NCBI RefSeq assembly: GCF_900496995.4
Contig: NC_044011.1
Location: forward strand, 12,370,041 to 12,434,040
DNA: 64,000 nt
Direction of reading: 5' to 3'
Origin: Aquila chrysaetos chrysaetos
Lineage: Eukaryota; Chordata; Aves; Accipitriformes; Accipitridae
Below are positions 26,170-39,098 of the stretch, in pieces. The translations under genes and the position numbers were made by a program. The notes below the pieces were generated by a model. That model had not been told where the DNA came from, searched no databases, and was given only the letters and a program-made list of their open reading frames with translations. Position 1 is the first letter of the stretch. Every line of letters starts with the position of its first letter.

Positions 26170-26560
26170 TCAGGTTCGCACCAAAGTTTGGGTGAGGATA
26201 AAGCCCATTGCAGGTGAGAAGAAGGCTCAGCGTTACGGAGCGCTCCTCGCCGACAAGCCTCTACGACGGGAAGGTTGTGGAGATGATGTGGGTTAGATCT
26301 TGCTTCTTCCCAAGTGCACAGGGTTGACCCCTTCCAGCTAATTCGCTATCAGAGTATGCGGTACCGTACGACCTTTCAAATTTACTTCGTATTCACCACA
26401 GCCATCGCGTGGAGCAGGTCAGCAGCGTTTGGAGCACGGTGGCTGCGGTCAGACTCTCTGCAACGTGCAGCATATGTAACAAGAACAGTTCTTAGTTCCA
26501 AATGTCAAGCAGCAGCACACAGTGCACGAGCGCTTTCTGCACAGCAGCTTAACGTTTGCT
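26170..26560. other. CpG-enriched islet in AT-rich intergenic DNA
   Basis: CpG dinucleotides cluster here (for example TTACGGAGCGCTCCTCGCCG, then ACGACGGG, CGGTACCGTACG and GAGCGCTTTC) while the flanks are nearly free of CpG. It includes the 10-bp palindrome GGAGCGCTCC. It is too small and only moderately GC-rich to be a classic CpG island. A + strand open frame of 94 codons (26314-26598) overlaps it and matches nothing I know. It could be a lone regulatory element, the promoter of a non-coding RNA, or a recently inserted piece not yet CpG-depleted. Confidence 0.4.
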
Positions 26561-27347
26561 ACTGTATGCTGCAGCCCCAGTGGCAACAGGGATGCTAAAC
26601 AAAATGAATCAGACCTAATCTCTGGCCCTAAAGCATACTGGCATGGCACAGCTTGAACCCCTGCAGCTAAAATCCCTTACTCTCCAAACACAGAGTAGTC
26701 ATACTTGGATTGCCTTTGGGGATGGCTCCCAGCCCATGCTGGCCCTTGACCAACACCCAGGAATTGCTTGGGAGACTCCTCATAGGCATGCACCAAAAAA
26801 CATGCCAAGAAAGGACTGTGCAAACGATTTATTGGTACAGACTGTATTAGCTCTGCTTAGTATTCCAGGGCAGGTAACAGGCAGATCATCCATGCTTGGG
26901 CAGTGAACGAGGGCAGCATGATGTCTGCCATACTGGATAGTCTCATTCATCTGCCACGACCCAGTGCTCCCTCACCTGCTCTGACCCAGGTTGCTCCCCA
27001 CTTTTCCCTTTCTAGGCCCCCTCCTCCCTTTCCCCTTGTGCAGGAGGGTCTCACCAGTTTTTCTCCTTAAGGCCTCTCAGCACAGGCAGCACAAAAGGAA
27101 GCTTAACAAGGTGCACAAACTCAGCCCCAGTCAGATCCTATGGAAGTCAATGTCCTGCTAAAAAAAAGTTACTGAAGGATCAGCTGCTGCTCAGTAATAT
27201 CAAGAAGTAATTCCAGACATAGGATGTTATCCCTCTGTTTTAAAAACACCAGGCAAGCCACAGCAGCTAGTATTTCAAAGTGTGCAGAGTAAAATACATT
27301 GCAGATTACTTTCCAAAACTTTTACAGTAGATGGAACAAATAGTAGC

Positions 27348-27375
27348 CTTGCCAGATCATGCAAGATCTGGCAAG
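27348..27375. repeat. Perfect 11-bp hairpin
   Basis: CTTGCCAGATC (27348-27358) and GATCTGGCAAG (27365-27375) are exact reverse complements around a 6-nt spacer. No function is known. Confidence 0.7.
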
Positions 27376-28277
27376 AAAATCTGAGCTGGTTGAAAACTGC
27401 TTTCCAGAGGAAAAGAAGAAAAGCAATGTGCAAATATTTTATTTGCAGTGTCCAGTGTTTGAAAAAGATTATTTTCTTAAAATCACCAAAAGCTCTCATA
27501 TTAAACATTATTGAAATGGCATCTTCTTATTTCTCTTTCATAAGAAAAAAACTGACCAGGCCAGCTGATGGAGTTCCTTATTGCTTGAAATTGGTTGGTT
27601 TGAGATTGGCAAACTAAAGAAATGCAAAAATTTCTATGTTAGACTGAGCACGGGACTGTACTTGAATAGTGGTGGGAACATGATGCTCTCGAGTTTGTTG
27701 TGTATTTTAGTGCCATGCACAAAACCGAAATTTAATTCTGTTCAGTCATTGGCCTTTTTTAGAAGATAAATGACAATAGGTATCAGCTGCAGTGAAAAAT
27801 TCAATGAAAGCTTGCTGGAAATCACAGCAGATAGCAACACCAATCCATAGATTAGCATTTCAGTGTTATTATTCTTGAGGCTGTGCAGATGGTGGTTTGC
27901 TTAGTGCCTGCTCTTTTCAGGCACTGGCCCTAGTTTCAGGCACTATCTATGCCTTATCTTATTTCCATCATTTTCATTCAGAATAATAGTCCTTAAATTT
28001 CACAACATTTTCAAGCTCAAGGGTGCCAAAACGACCAAGATAGTGGCAGATACCTGGAGAAAAAAGACAGACAGAAGGCTGGAAGTGCTATAGATTATGC
28101 TTACTCAAGCTCTGAGATTTCCAGTCCTCTGGTTTAAAACTTTCTTCTCTCCTTACTGGAGGTATATACTTCAGTGCTCTTCCACACTGCTGAACCAACT
28201 GATGCCAAGAGCAAAGCAGATTACTTTCTGAGTCAGTCAAAATTGGTTACTCGGCTCTGTACTGAATGGGTGCTATG

Positions 28278-28345
28278 ACCTGTGCTACGTAGGGACCAGA
28301 CTAGTTGATCAGGTACTCTCTACTGTCCTAGAAGTCTGTAAATCT
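28278..28345 (+). repeat. Old CR1-type LINE 3' fragment
   Basis: The series GTGCTACGTAGGGACCAGAC, TAGTTGATCA and then CCTAGAAGTCTGTAAATCT follows the tail of older amniote CR1 elements (GGGTCAGACTAGATGATC, then CTTAGAATCTATGAATCT). The copy is short and much decayed, and ends about 45 bases before the exon-like segment at 28390. Confidence 0.5.
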
Positions 28346-28389
28346 TCTAATTTATGGAGACTGTTACTTTATTTTTGTTGACACTACAG

Positions 28390-28494
28390 GATTCCAAAGT
28401 TTGCCAAGAGGTTGAAGTCCTGGAAAAATATTGTGACCAGCTTGATACAAAGCTCCTGGGCTCAGGAGATATTGTAGATAAAAGAGGGAGGCAG
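28390..28494 (+). CDS. Exon-like segment, unidentified (35 codons)
   Basis: A T-rich tract and ACAG (28386-28389) precede a stretch that is open from the first base and ends at GGCAG|GTGCAG. It is 105 nt, exactly 35 codons, phase 0 at both ends. The product would be charged and helix-prone (DSKVCQEVEVLEKYCDQLDT at the start). I recognise no family. The donor is only fair, the frame stays open past it, and no neighbouring exon could be joined confidently. Human has no coding gene between GRM1 and RAB32 that I know of. It may be a real exon of an unannotated transcript, a dead exon, or chance; I lean towards chance or non-coding. Confidence 0.2.
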
Positions 28495-31400
28495 GTGCAG
28501 GAAACAAAACCTGGCATAAGTGACAGATTATCAATCAGATGTGGCAGGGACAGGAGATGGCACAGCCAAGAGAGCAGCAACATCCAGCAGCAGTGGATGG
28601 GCTACGCATGGGCCTGGTGTGACTGCAGTTGCCAGCCTACATCAACCTGCTGTTGAGGAAAAACAGCTCTCAGATCCTCCTGCTTTCCCTTGTGCATGGA
28701 CAAAATTCTCACCACAGTCCTCATTGGGGATTTTGCAGAAAACAATTCCTCTCTACCTGTTTTTACCCTGCCCTTTAACTCAGCATGGTTCTTTTCAGCA
28801 TGATGTAGTTTTCAACCTGAATGCTAAATTGCAGTCAGCTTCTGTGCCAGGTGTGATGGTGTGAATTTAAGCCTGTAAATGTGATTGCACTTGGAGGCAG
28901 GTGCGTGGCAGCATTATTTACAAGTGGCCAGGCTAGGCCATGCTTTGTCCTCCTGGGGAGCACAGCCTTCTGCACCCTGTCCTGTTCACATGAGCACCCG
29001 AGCAGGCAAGGCCAGAGGGAAGACATGGGGACTTTTATACCCTTCTGCATATATAGGTGGGAATTTTCAGCTAGAAGGAGCAGTGCCAGTGATAATTTTA
29101 GTTTCTATGGTGTAACTCTAGCTTCTCCCGCTTTTCCAAGAGGTTAAGGCCAAAGACACACGGATGCTGCAGTGTGTTCAAGGCTCTCACCTTGAGTGGG
29201 TGTTAAGAGCTGCTCATAGAAAGCATCTCCAGCGATGTTTCTCATGTTAAATGAGCCCCACAAGATACTTGGCTGAAAAACTCAGCATGCAGGACTGTAG
29301 TGCTGAAATTCATCACATAGTGTATGCCATCTCCTTCCTTTTGAGCCACAGCATGCAATGGGCTGTATGACTTGGTACAAGACAACTTCAAGACACATAA
29401 AACCCATACCAATGGGTAGGAGAAACCTCTGTCTTTCTTATCTCTAGTCACTTAGCAAATGAATATTTGGGGTTTTTTTTATACAACATGCATCAATTTC
29501 TAGATGAGTCCTTGGCTATGACTCACCTTGCGATAAGAAGCAATGCAAGAAACCTTCGTTTAAGGCCCTGTTCTGAATCAAGAGGTTCTCCATTCTATTA
29601 TATTATGCTATATACTTGCTCCCTGACAATTATACATCAGGGATATCTTGATTTTGAACAGAAAAACTACTCTAGGCTTAACTATTTTCTCATGAAAATT
29701 TCATCAAAACTGACATATTTCTTTGATTTCTTACAGTTTCAGCTAATTAGTTTCCAACTTAAACTCTTTTCTTAAATACCTTCTCAGTCAGTGCTATCTA
29801 AAAATTAACATTATCAAGTACCAGGTAATACATATATAAGCCTTAGAATTTGCAGAAAGACCAGGGTTGTAAGACAGCCTTGGACCCCGGGGTCAGCACG
29901 GCACCGGTGCCACATTCAGCTCCTAGCTCTAAAGTTTACCTCCTGTTCACAAATAAGCATGCCTTTTCTTCAAAAGTATTTGATTTCGGTATATATCGAT
30001 GTTATAAACGCATATAGGTTCAACTATTTTGCTACTTGTTCCAAGAAAAAAGCAAGTAGAGATAATTAGAAAAAAAACCCCAAGCCCAAACCCAAAGCAT
30101 TTTACATCTTTTTCAAGAAACTCTTAATTCTGTAAGTGTTAGTACTTTTCTTAGTATTCTGATAGTTACATGGTTTGGCTTTGTGATGTAAAGGTCTTTT
30201 ACGTAAATTTCCTTCCACTTAATATTCTAAATGTTCAAAATACTCAAAATGGGTTTTTTAAATCTTCTTTATATTGTTATTTTTCTGGAAAACATTTTTC
30301 AATTCATCCAACCTGCAAGTGAATTGAAAATCCAGTTTACCACTCTTTGTTCTGTTAATAGCTGACTTTCTGCAAGTCATATCATCTGGTGTTCAGTTTA
30401 ACTTCTATCAGATGAGAACAACAACCCTTTGTAATCCTTTTTCTTTCTTTGGTGGAGAGACACCCCCTTGCTATGCTCAGGGATCACACTTGGCACAGTG
30501 GAATGCCCATCCTCCAAGCGCTGTTGGACTTTAAATTTAGTGTCACTGAAGTGGAACCAAACAGCCTCTCTCTTGTGTAATAATTACATGAATGATGAGA
30601 ACCTAAAACTTGATCTCTAGATCAAGTATTTTCAGAGAGGTTCTCAGTATGTTTAAAACTGAGTAAAGCTTTCGTTTTACTCTTCTGAGGCAGCCATTCC
30701 AGATTAAAACTATTTTATATTGACCTTACTTTCCTAATGCAGTTAACATTTTGTCATATTAGTTTTCATTAAACTGCATAGAGTCTTCACTTTATTAAAT
30801 TGTGATTCCCTTAGGTTAAGAGATACAGGAATCACAATGGCATGTGAATGTTTCCATGTTAAACTGACTTCTTTGTGCTCGGAGCAATATTTTATTATTT
30901 AATAATTTTAAGATTCTTTCCAGTGATAAGAAATCCAGTTTCTTAGTATCATTCATGCCTACAAGATTTAGCAGTAAACATCTTACAAAGAGCAGCAACA
31001 TGAAAAAGCGCCAGAAGGTATATACACATGATACTCGCCTAAAGATACGTGAGTGCTGCCTGGCCTTGAATACTCTTGTGATCATCCAGTGGTTACAACA
31101 ACAGGCTGTGTCCTGCTCTTAAATTTTCTTTGGACCTGCTCTGCAATCTCTGCTATGCCACCACAGCTTGTTGAACACTAATCTATTCATACGTGAAAGG
31201 ATGAGACTGATAACATCTTGGTTGTGAAGTGATGTATTTGTTGACTGTGTCTGAGATCCAGCTCTTCAAGGTGTCCACTGCAATTTCCTGAGCGTCTCTG
31301 GACTAAAATGTGAATTCTCAGTAAGATATGCACAGTATGTTGCAAAATAAACTCCAGAAATGGAAAGGACGTTGCTGGGTGACCTTATTCACTAAGTGGA

Positions 31401-34400
31401 TCAAAATGCCTGTGCAAAAACTTTTGATGAGGGTCACTTGGTACACAGTTTGTCTCTTTGGGCATGATCCAAAGCTTATTTAGCTCAGTGCTCTGTGCAA
31501 AGACTGAGTTTTAGATTATACTCTGCATCTCCATTGAATCCTCTCAACCACTCCCCTCTTTCAGAAAATCTCAGGTTTGTTTATCCGGTACCAGTTTCTT
31601 GTCGTGTCTTAGCTTCCCCTTTTGCTTTCAAGTGCCTGTGGCACGTTGTCTCCTTATTCTCTTCACAAAATACTTTTGTTGTATTCTCTGAATACAGGAG
31701 AAATTTTAAAATAAAAAAAATCAAATATTTGTTCTCACAGTAAGCAGTATGCAGTTTTATTCACAAAGTTTAAGTAATAATAGAGCCAAGAACAAAAGCG
31801 ATGGCCTGAACTAGATCACTGATTCTCGTCTTTGTATAGCTCAGCCCCACTTGAGAAACACCTTCCTGAGGCTCAGAGTTCCTCGCTGCACTGAGTCCAG
31901 CTCCTGTCCCATTCCCACAGGCTGCCTAGGGGCTGCTGCCTCGACTCCTCAAAGCTCCCCTCCAGATGTGCAGGGCAGAGGCAGCTGCGCTGGTCTTCCA
32001 CACCCCTTACCTCTTGGGAGTGGTGTGGCAAGGATCTCTTACTGCTGTAACTAGTTTACATTGTGGGAAGTCATATCACAACAAGTGGATGTCAGCATGC
32101 CAGGGAGAACTGGGGTAATGTTATAAATAACGATAATCATAACCTTTCTTACTCTGAATTGACATAGAGGCAGAACAAGCTTATCAGAGCAGATGGCTTG
32201 ATGTATACAAACAATACTTTGTGAATATGTGATTAGACATGGTAGTCCTTATTGCTTCACGTACCCAGATTTTGATGGGAGAAGCAATACCAAAAAATTT
32301 TGAATTGTGAACAAAGCTTTTTCTGAAAGCCCCTGAGTGGAAACTTAGCATATAGGAATAGCTTCCCTGCTGGTCTGGTTACCTGAGCTACACAGCGTAA
32401 GTGGAGTTGGCAAAAGTTGTCCTCCTTCTGCACAGTTACATCTGCCAAGGGGGTCTGGTTGTATAGTGTCATCCAGTAAGGTGACATAACTCTTTGCAGC
32501 ACCAGCTGACGCTGCTACGCTGTGCGGCTCATGCTAGGCCTACCCTCCAGAGGAGCAGCATTCAGTCTGGACGCATCCACAGGATTCAGATCCATCTTTA
32601 ACCTTGGTAGTTCACAGTAAAAGAGTTAAGTCAGCCTGTAAAAACAGCAACCGTAATTGATTAGTCATTCTCAGAATAATTGTCAAGCATTTGACCTGAC
32701 TGCTGTGAAACTAGAACTTATCCCATTAAGTCAAATGCTCTGTTCAAACACTTCTGCATGGAGAGCTATTTAGTACAGCAATGGCTGACCTCGCATCAGC
32801 AGCAGATCCTTGTCCCATTTTAGCCAATAGCTAGGAATGTAGCAAGGTCAGGGAGGCAGAATAATAGTTTAGAAAAGATCTTCATTAATCAAACAGAAAC
32901 GTTGGCATCCTCCCTTTCTCCAAAACCAATACTACTCTGCAAATAAAGTCATAAAAGCAGTAGTGAAAAAAACAAAGGATAAAGAGCACTTTTTGTCTGA
33001 CATGTACAATAGAAAGTTATAAATTTGAGGTGTTTGCTAATGTGTTGGTTTTGCTACAGTTGATCATAAAAGCAGAACCTTCCTCCTATCTGGAGATCTT
33101 GTGTCTTTTTTTTATGTGGGTGGGGATAACCCTTTGTGTACATTGTCAATAAGCAGGGAAAAGAATCTGAATTCTGAACTTAAAGTATCTCAAAATAGTC
33201 TAAAAAAGATAAAATCTGTCATAATACTTTCAGGAGAAAAGATGGGAAAGATGGGAGAAAACTGGTGTGTGGTTACTGTTACAATTGCTTTTTGCATGAA
33301 CATATCTTTGCTCTTGGGGGGAAAAAAGATCACAGAAATGGGAGGTATATAAGTGGTGTTAGAATGAAAATACGTTCTAATTTCCTACATTTCATAATGC
33401 TTAGGCACAAGTTTGCTTTCACCTGTTTTAGATATTTGAAAAATTATCATTGCCTGCCAGTTCTAATATGGAAAATAATTAACAATATTATGGCTCTCCT
33501 CACCTGGCTCTTGCCTACAACTCAACAGTTGGACATGTGCACATGAGCTTTGAACACAAGTAATGAAATTACAATGTGCTGTAATAACATGATAATTAGA
33601 TATGTCATTGGCGCTTCAGTCTTCTGTAAGTCAGGTAAGATGTTAGATTACTGGAAAAAACTGAGATACTGTGAATGAAAAATTATCATAACCCGGTCTT
33701 GCACTGAACTTCAAAAAGGGTGAAAAAAAATCTTGTGAGAAAAGAGGCATTGAGCCATATAAGTAATGATTTGTACCTCTGCAATTAGACGTGATATCCT
33801 TACTGTTCCACGCTGTTTGGTGGAAATTGTAGTGTAAGCAGTTTTAAATTAAGAACAAGGATTATCACTCTTTAGCACTGAGGGAGTAATTGATTCATTC
33901 AAATAACTACGTCTTCTAACAAGTAAAATAAGGACATGTGATTAGTTTACAGAGAAGAATGGGAATGTGAGAAAGATTTACACTCTCTATAGACTTCTTA
34001 TACCTTATGAGACTCATCTTACTGAGATCATTATTAAATAGAAATAGGTCCCTGCAGGCTTGTTTTTAATTTAAGGGTGACAAAGCTGAGAAACATGGTG
34101 TACAAGCAAAAGCTTGCAGAGTAGAAATGAATGATTACATAAAGAAATTAGATGCTCTGGTGTGAAGTTTCCTATCTGCACAGTCTGCTCATTACATTTC
34201 ACAGCAGCCCTACAATTCAAGAAACTCACTGTCAAGCAAGTAAGAATACAACAAGCAAGGTTTGTAATTCAGCAAGAGAAGTTGTTCCTAGTCCTGCTAG
34301 TCCGTCCTAGCGGAAAGGAAAGGTAAAAAGAAAGGATAACCACATGTTATTCATTAGCTGTAGGATGGATTTGTTTCACTGCAAGTAGGGAGAGCTGTCA

Positions 34401-36723
34401 CGGAATAACAACCTAGCAGCATGTCATGCTGTGTGGAAATGTTTTTAAATGCTTCCATGCTTATTGTGCAACCTTTTTCCAAATAATATGCTCCTTAAAT
34501 CTTTGGGAACATTTCCTCTTTAGAACTCCCTTTTTAATGTTATATCCATGAGCCCAATTCGCTTAAGGGAGTGTGTTTTTATTCATTTATGAAATACAAA
34601 ACAAAGCAGAATAGATTAACAGACAACATGCTTTATATTAAAATCACTGTATAATTCTGCTCGACTTGTCCATTGTCCTTGTTTAGATTGTGAACTTGAT
34701 AGCATAGAAGTGCCTTCCTTGGTCTCTTCTTTATATACAAGTAGGCTGCAAGATCTTGGCAGTTACAATGGCAGTAATTTCCCCTTGTAACTACAAATAT
34801 TTCCACCGCTGTGAGGTGCTTCTACACTGAGATCTCTGTGGGTGTCATTAAAGAGGTTTAATTATATGCCACACATATGCTACAGTCTCTAGTTCCAGTC
34901 TTTATACACAGGCTGCATGAACTTAAAAACTGAATGATTTAAGTATTTCATTTGGGGGCTGTTTAGAATACTGTAGTAGATACCAGAAGCCCCAAAATGA
35001 TCGTTCTCACAGCTGTTCAGAGTTCTCACGGAGTGAGGATGGAAAATGGAAAACATAGGTGTAATATGGTGATAGCTTAAGGCAGGCAGAAATGGTGAGT
35101 TTTCATCCAAACTTTGAGCAAAATCTAATGGCACAAGAAGCACTTAAATTCAGAACCCAATTCTATGATAATTCAGTGGCATATTTTAATCATCGTGAAA
35201 TATTTAGAAGAACAGCGAGCATAGCATGAGACAGATATACAGCAAATGGACGTGCTAGTCAGGGATGAACTGGGAGAAGGTCCAGATGACTTCACTTCTT
35301 GTTATGTTTTTAACACAGAATTGTTCTAGCATGTTGCCAAGCTCTGCTAAAGGCCAGAGTTTCCTTGTATGCAACCATTAGGGTTACTCAAAATGCCTGC
35401 AAATCAAAGCACATATGATCTAGTTCTATATTTTAAAGTCTCATCTGAAAAATCTCTGAGGCATATGCCACATCAAACCCAATTATCTGCTTTCCAAATG
35501 ATGAAGATTTCACTAATTCTCTGGCTGAGTTGTTATGCCATGAACACATACATTCTAGACAAGCCCAGGAAATGGGTGCATTTTCTGAAATTCCTTTGAA
35601 AAATATGCACACCAAACATACTGAGGAAAGCCTTTTAGCAAAAAATGAAGGATCATCATACATTTATCATACAGAGATTATCATAGGAGATTTTACCTTT
35701 ATTCTTTAACAAGGTTAACTGAACTAAATTTTAATAACAAACAGGCATATTTTCTCAGAACATCTCAAGAAACTACATGACACCAGGCACTGGTATTAAA
35801 GTGTAGAGCTTTTAGTTTCTAGATTGCTTTTTTTTTAAACTGATTTATGTCTTTTTTTTTTGTGTCTGAAAAACATCAGCACTCTATTGTCTCATTTAAC
35901 AACATGAGAGTTGAAAGAAAACTCTTTACTTTGATTACTTACTCAAAGATTTTATACTGCCATTATCCATGCAAGTATCTGAACAGCATTCATGTAAAGA
36001 TGGCTGAAAGAGCAAAACCCCTTTACGTAATTGCAGGTATTTTTGCCTTCTCAGAGCTAGAAACCCTTCTCTTGTTGAGGATTTTTTTGTAGGAAATGGA
36101 TATTGCTTCTGGTTTGCCAAGGAAAGATGGCCTATGTGTTTACGTGGTCTGCATGTTCATTTGCCCATCAGTCCCTCTCATATGAGGTGCTGAACAAGCA
36201 GATTTATTTCAGTCATACATAGATGGAGAAAGGGGAAGCAACATCACAGCCTTAAGTCCGCTAAGTTTCAAAAAAGTCAGGAACTGGATTTACAATAGGT
36301 GCCCAAATCTCGTCACAGGAAAGCAGATGAAATCTGTCCGTCCTACATTCAGTTGGGCAGCAGGGTGTCAGTCCATCAGTGGTCACCCCAGTTCTGGCCT
36401 GACAGCTGACGCAAGCACAGCTCTGTGCCATCTCTAGCGTGAGTGGTGTCTGCCCCAGCATGTACTGGGTTTTTTGAAGTGAAAAGCATTAGGACAACGA
36501 AAAGATGCAGCTTCATTCAGTTTCATCAGTTCTTTGAAAAGTTTGTTTAATTTAGGTATTCATTTTTGTTGCTTCAGGACAGAACCTTTTTTGCCTCTTT
36601 GGGCTTTTATTTTCTGGTTGAAGTTTTTTAGTGAGTGTGAAGAGGCATTACGAATGCTCAAAGCTACAAAGTCGATGAGAGCTGAGGCTGCTCGGCAGTT
36701 CCCAGAGGAAAGTGGTTTGATCC
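28495..36723. other. Intergenic region, no gene seen
   Basis: This is AT-rich DNA with only short chance open frames. It holds a 9-bp inverted repeat with a 2-nt spacer at 30608-30627, T- and A-rich tracts, and at about 33130-33160 a short block resembling part of the LTR-like segment at 18.7 kb (see findings). No conserved protein, RNA gene or intact mobile element was recognised. Confidence 0.55.
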
Positions 36724-36950
36724 AGGAGAGCAAGCACTGGATTGGGCCCCACATTCCAGCTCTGGTTCTGCTATTGATTCCCCACATGGCCTCCACAGGT
36801 GGATTTTGTTCCCCTTCCATGGACAGTAAATGGAGATAACAAGATGCATTTCATCTCATAGCAGAGATATAATCATTTAAGTTTATGATTCATTTGGGCA
36901 GTGTTGTGAGGAATGCTCTAAAAAGGATCACGAGGAAAGGAAGAGTTCTG
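36724..36950 (+). repeat. MIR SINE remnant
   Basis: Forward MIR-like order: ATTCCAGCTCTGGTTCTGCT, then TTCCCCTTCCATGGACAGTA and AATGGAGATAACAAGATGCA, then a CATCTCATAG block and a GTGTTGTGAGGAA tail typical of amniote MIR. The preserved span is long for a bird, although heavily substituted. The match was judged by eye, so the edges are approximate. Confidence 0.5.
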
Positions 36951-37799
36951 CATTCATTCCATGGTATAACCACTAGTTAAGTAACAAGGACAAAAATAGT
37001 GAACAAGTGTCGGATTCCCTAAGCATAGCCCATTACACTGAATGAACCTGGGAACAGGGAAAGAATACAGTTGTGTTTTTAAGGACTGGCACATATCTGG
37101 TGCCAAATTAAGGTTGGATGGGCAGCCTCATTTCTGGCAATTCATAACGTTGAGTGGTTGGCTTTTCAAATGGAACTTTATTTTTTAATTAAGTAAAAAT
37201 GTAGTTTCAGTCAACTGTACTGTGCAAAAAAAGTCCATGGAAAATACCCACTGAAGTGACACTATGTGATTAGAATTTGCATTATGTAGAATGGGCAGCA
37301 GTTGGTGGTGTATTAAATTAAGAAGTTAGGAAATCAGTGGATGACAGGTTCTTCAATACAGCAGAGGAGTGGCGTGGGAGAAACTCCCATTGCTGCATGT
37401 GGCCAACCCATGTAGGTAACCTGTAGACTTTGCTCCCTCAGCAGTCATTTGATAAAGCACTCCAATATATTAGCTTTGAGGCATGAGTCTCAGGTATCAC
37501 CTCAGCTTTCCTACACCAACTCATATGTTTGAAACTAAGCATATCCTAAGTAAGGCTGGTTTTTTGTTAGTTTTGTAGTTTTCAAAAACTACTAAATTTG
37601 CTCCAGGCCTCACCCCTTTATAAATAGATCTTCACTGTAGTTGAGAGATACAAACTAAAGAATCATTGAAACTAAAATCAGGAGTCTTGAAATACATTAT
37701 TATTTTCAAAAATCAAAATTGCTATTAGGTCAAACTCTTCAAATTTCAAACATCTTGGGTAATTTTCTGGAGGAAAGAAGCAAAATAGTAGGGCAACTG

Positions 37800-37826
37800 A
37801 AAAAAAAAAAAAACAAAAACAAAAAC
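37800..37826. repeat. A-rich simple repeat
   Basis: A run of 14 A grades into three CAAAAA-type units. It has no recognisable SINE or retrocopy body. Confidence 0.85.
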
Positions 37827-38950
37827 AACTTGAGAAGACTTCTTTGAAGTGGTTTATAAGAGGCTGCCAGAAGAACCATTTTCATTTAGGAGAAGAAGAA
37901 GAAAAAGAAAAAAAACCTTGGTTGGTATCTATGACATATCATGTGGCAAGCTGCTATTTGAAAAGTCTGTTTATGGTTGTTAAAAAACTTCATACACATC
38001 TGAGAACCAATTCTGGAAGAAAAGCCCTCTGATCTGCAGCATGCATACAAGAATGTGTAAGAAAGTTAAGTGTTTGCTAGGTCCAGCAAAAGGAAGTAGT
38101 GTCGACTGTAGCTTTGGGACATTTTAATAAACACCTTCAGTTCTAAATGGAACTTCTGTATATGCAATCTGTAACTCTCTCTGTTCTTTAATTGTGTTTC
38201 CTTCTGCCAAGAACTGGATTCTTTGGTGTTTTGCATCTATTACAGCAAGAAACTGCAGAAGTAGCTCAGAAGAGCTAATACCCAAGCTCTACGACCAGCC
38301 AGCTCGTTGGAAAGAAAATGTCCATCATCTGGAAGCTGTGTGTGAAGAACTTAGTATCTCTGTCACAGAGACAGAGCTGCAACAACATGGAAAGGAGTGG
38401 GTTTGCACTTTGTGGTCCACAATACTTTATCCCCACTGAATTTGCTGTATGGGTGTTTGAGATCACGTTAACATTTAAGAACTATCTCTATGACAAAAGT
38501 GGTTAGACACCTTTAAAATTGTTGAGGTCGATACCAGTAGTTAGAGGATTAGATTAAACACGCAAGAGAACAAACTGCAGACTGCAGCATTTCTGAAGTA
38601 GTCAGGAACTTTTTGTTCCTATAAATTAAATGACAGACTAACTAACAGTCCCTGATTTGTAACCTTAACAGAGTATCTTAAAAAGATATTTAGAGAAGTT
38701 AAATTTCTTAGTAGAGTATCTTACCAGAAGAAAATAGGAGAAAAGAATGAAAAGAGGAATTGAAGAAAGACAAATATGTACTGATAGAAAATCAGTAGAA
38801 ATACTTGATTTTAGGCTACAATATTTTTCTTGTCTTTTATCAAAGTTAGATATGAACCCAAGGATTCTAGGTCATCAGCCACGCATCAGTCTAATAACTA
38901 CAAAAGTATTTTTAATTGATAGGTTTTCATCTCAAGTTTTCCAAAGGTAA

Positions 38951-39098
38951 TATAGTTATTTGTATTTTGTAGATGGGGAACGTTGACCAGGAAAAGCAAA
39001 TTACTTTTCTAACATTATGTAGCATGTTAGTAGCAGCTGGAAATAAAACACAAACTGAGATTCTGGGATGTTGGTTTGACATTTCACACCATGGTGCC
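38951..39098 (-). repeat. MIR SINE remnant
   Basis: The + strand follows the reverse complement of MIR over nearly its whole length. It starts with a TATTTTGTAGATGGGGAACG block (tail), then GCAAATTACTTTTCTAACAT, then TAGTAGCAGCTGGAAATAAA and a TGAGATTCTGGGATG block, and ends near CACACCATGGTGCC (5' part). It is the best preserved MIR in the window. Confidence 0.7.

Larger units (their letters stand above)
16135..28277. other. Intergenic region, no gene seen
   Basis: This is AT-rich intergenic sequence with only short chance frames. Recognised contents, listed separately, are an LTR-like segment (18618-18770), a MIR fragment (19093-19130), simple repeats near 22.1-22.9 kb, a 34-bp tandem duplication (23773-23840), a poly-A run (25642-25659), a CpG-enriched islet (26170-26560) and an 11-bp hairpin (27348-27375). 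A smaller GC-rich patch lies at about 16540-16690. No convincing coding exon was recognised. Confidence 0.6.

Noticed and set aside
38249..38440. Open frame with a T-rich acceptor that reads like a charged coiled-coil exon
   Set aside because: Only one frame is open after the acceptor at about 38250, no acceptable donor follows before the stop, and no family is recognised. Chance is the simplest reading.
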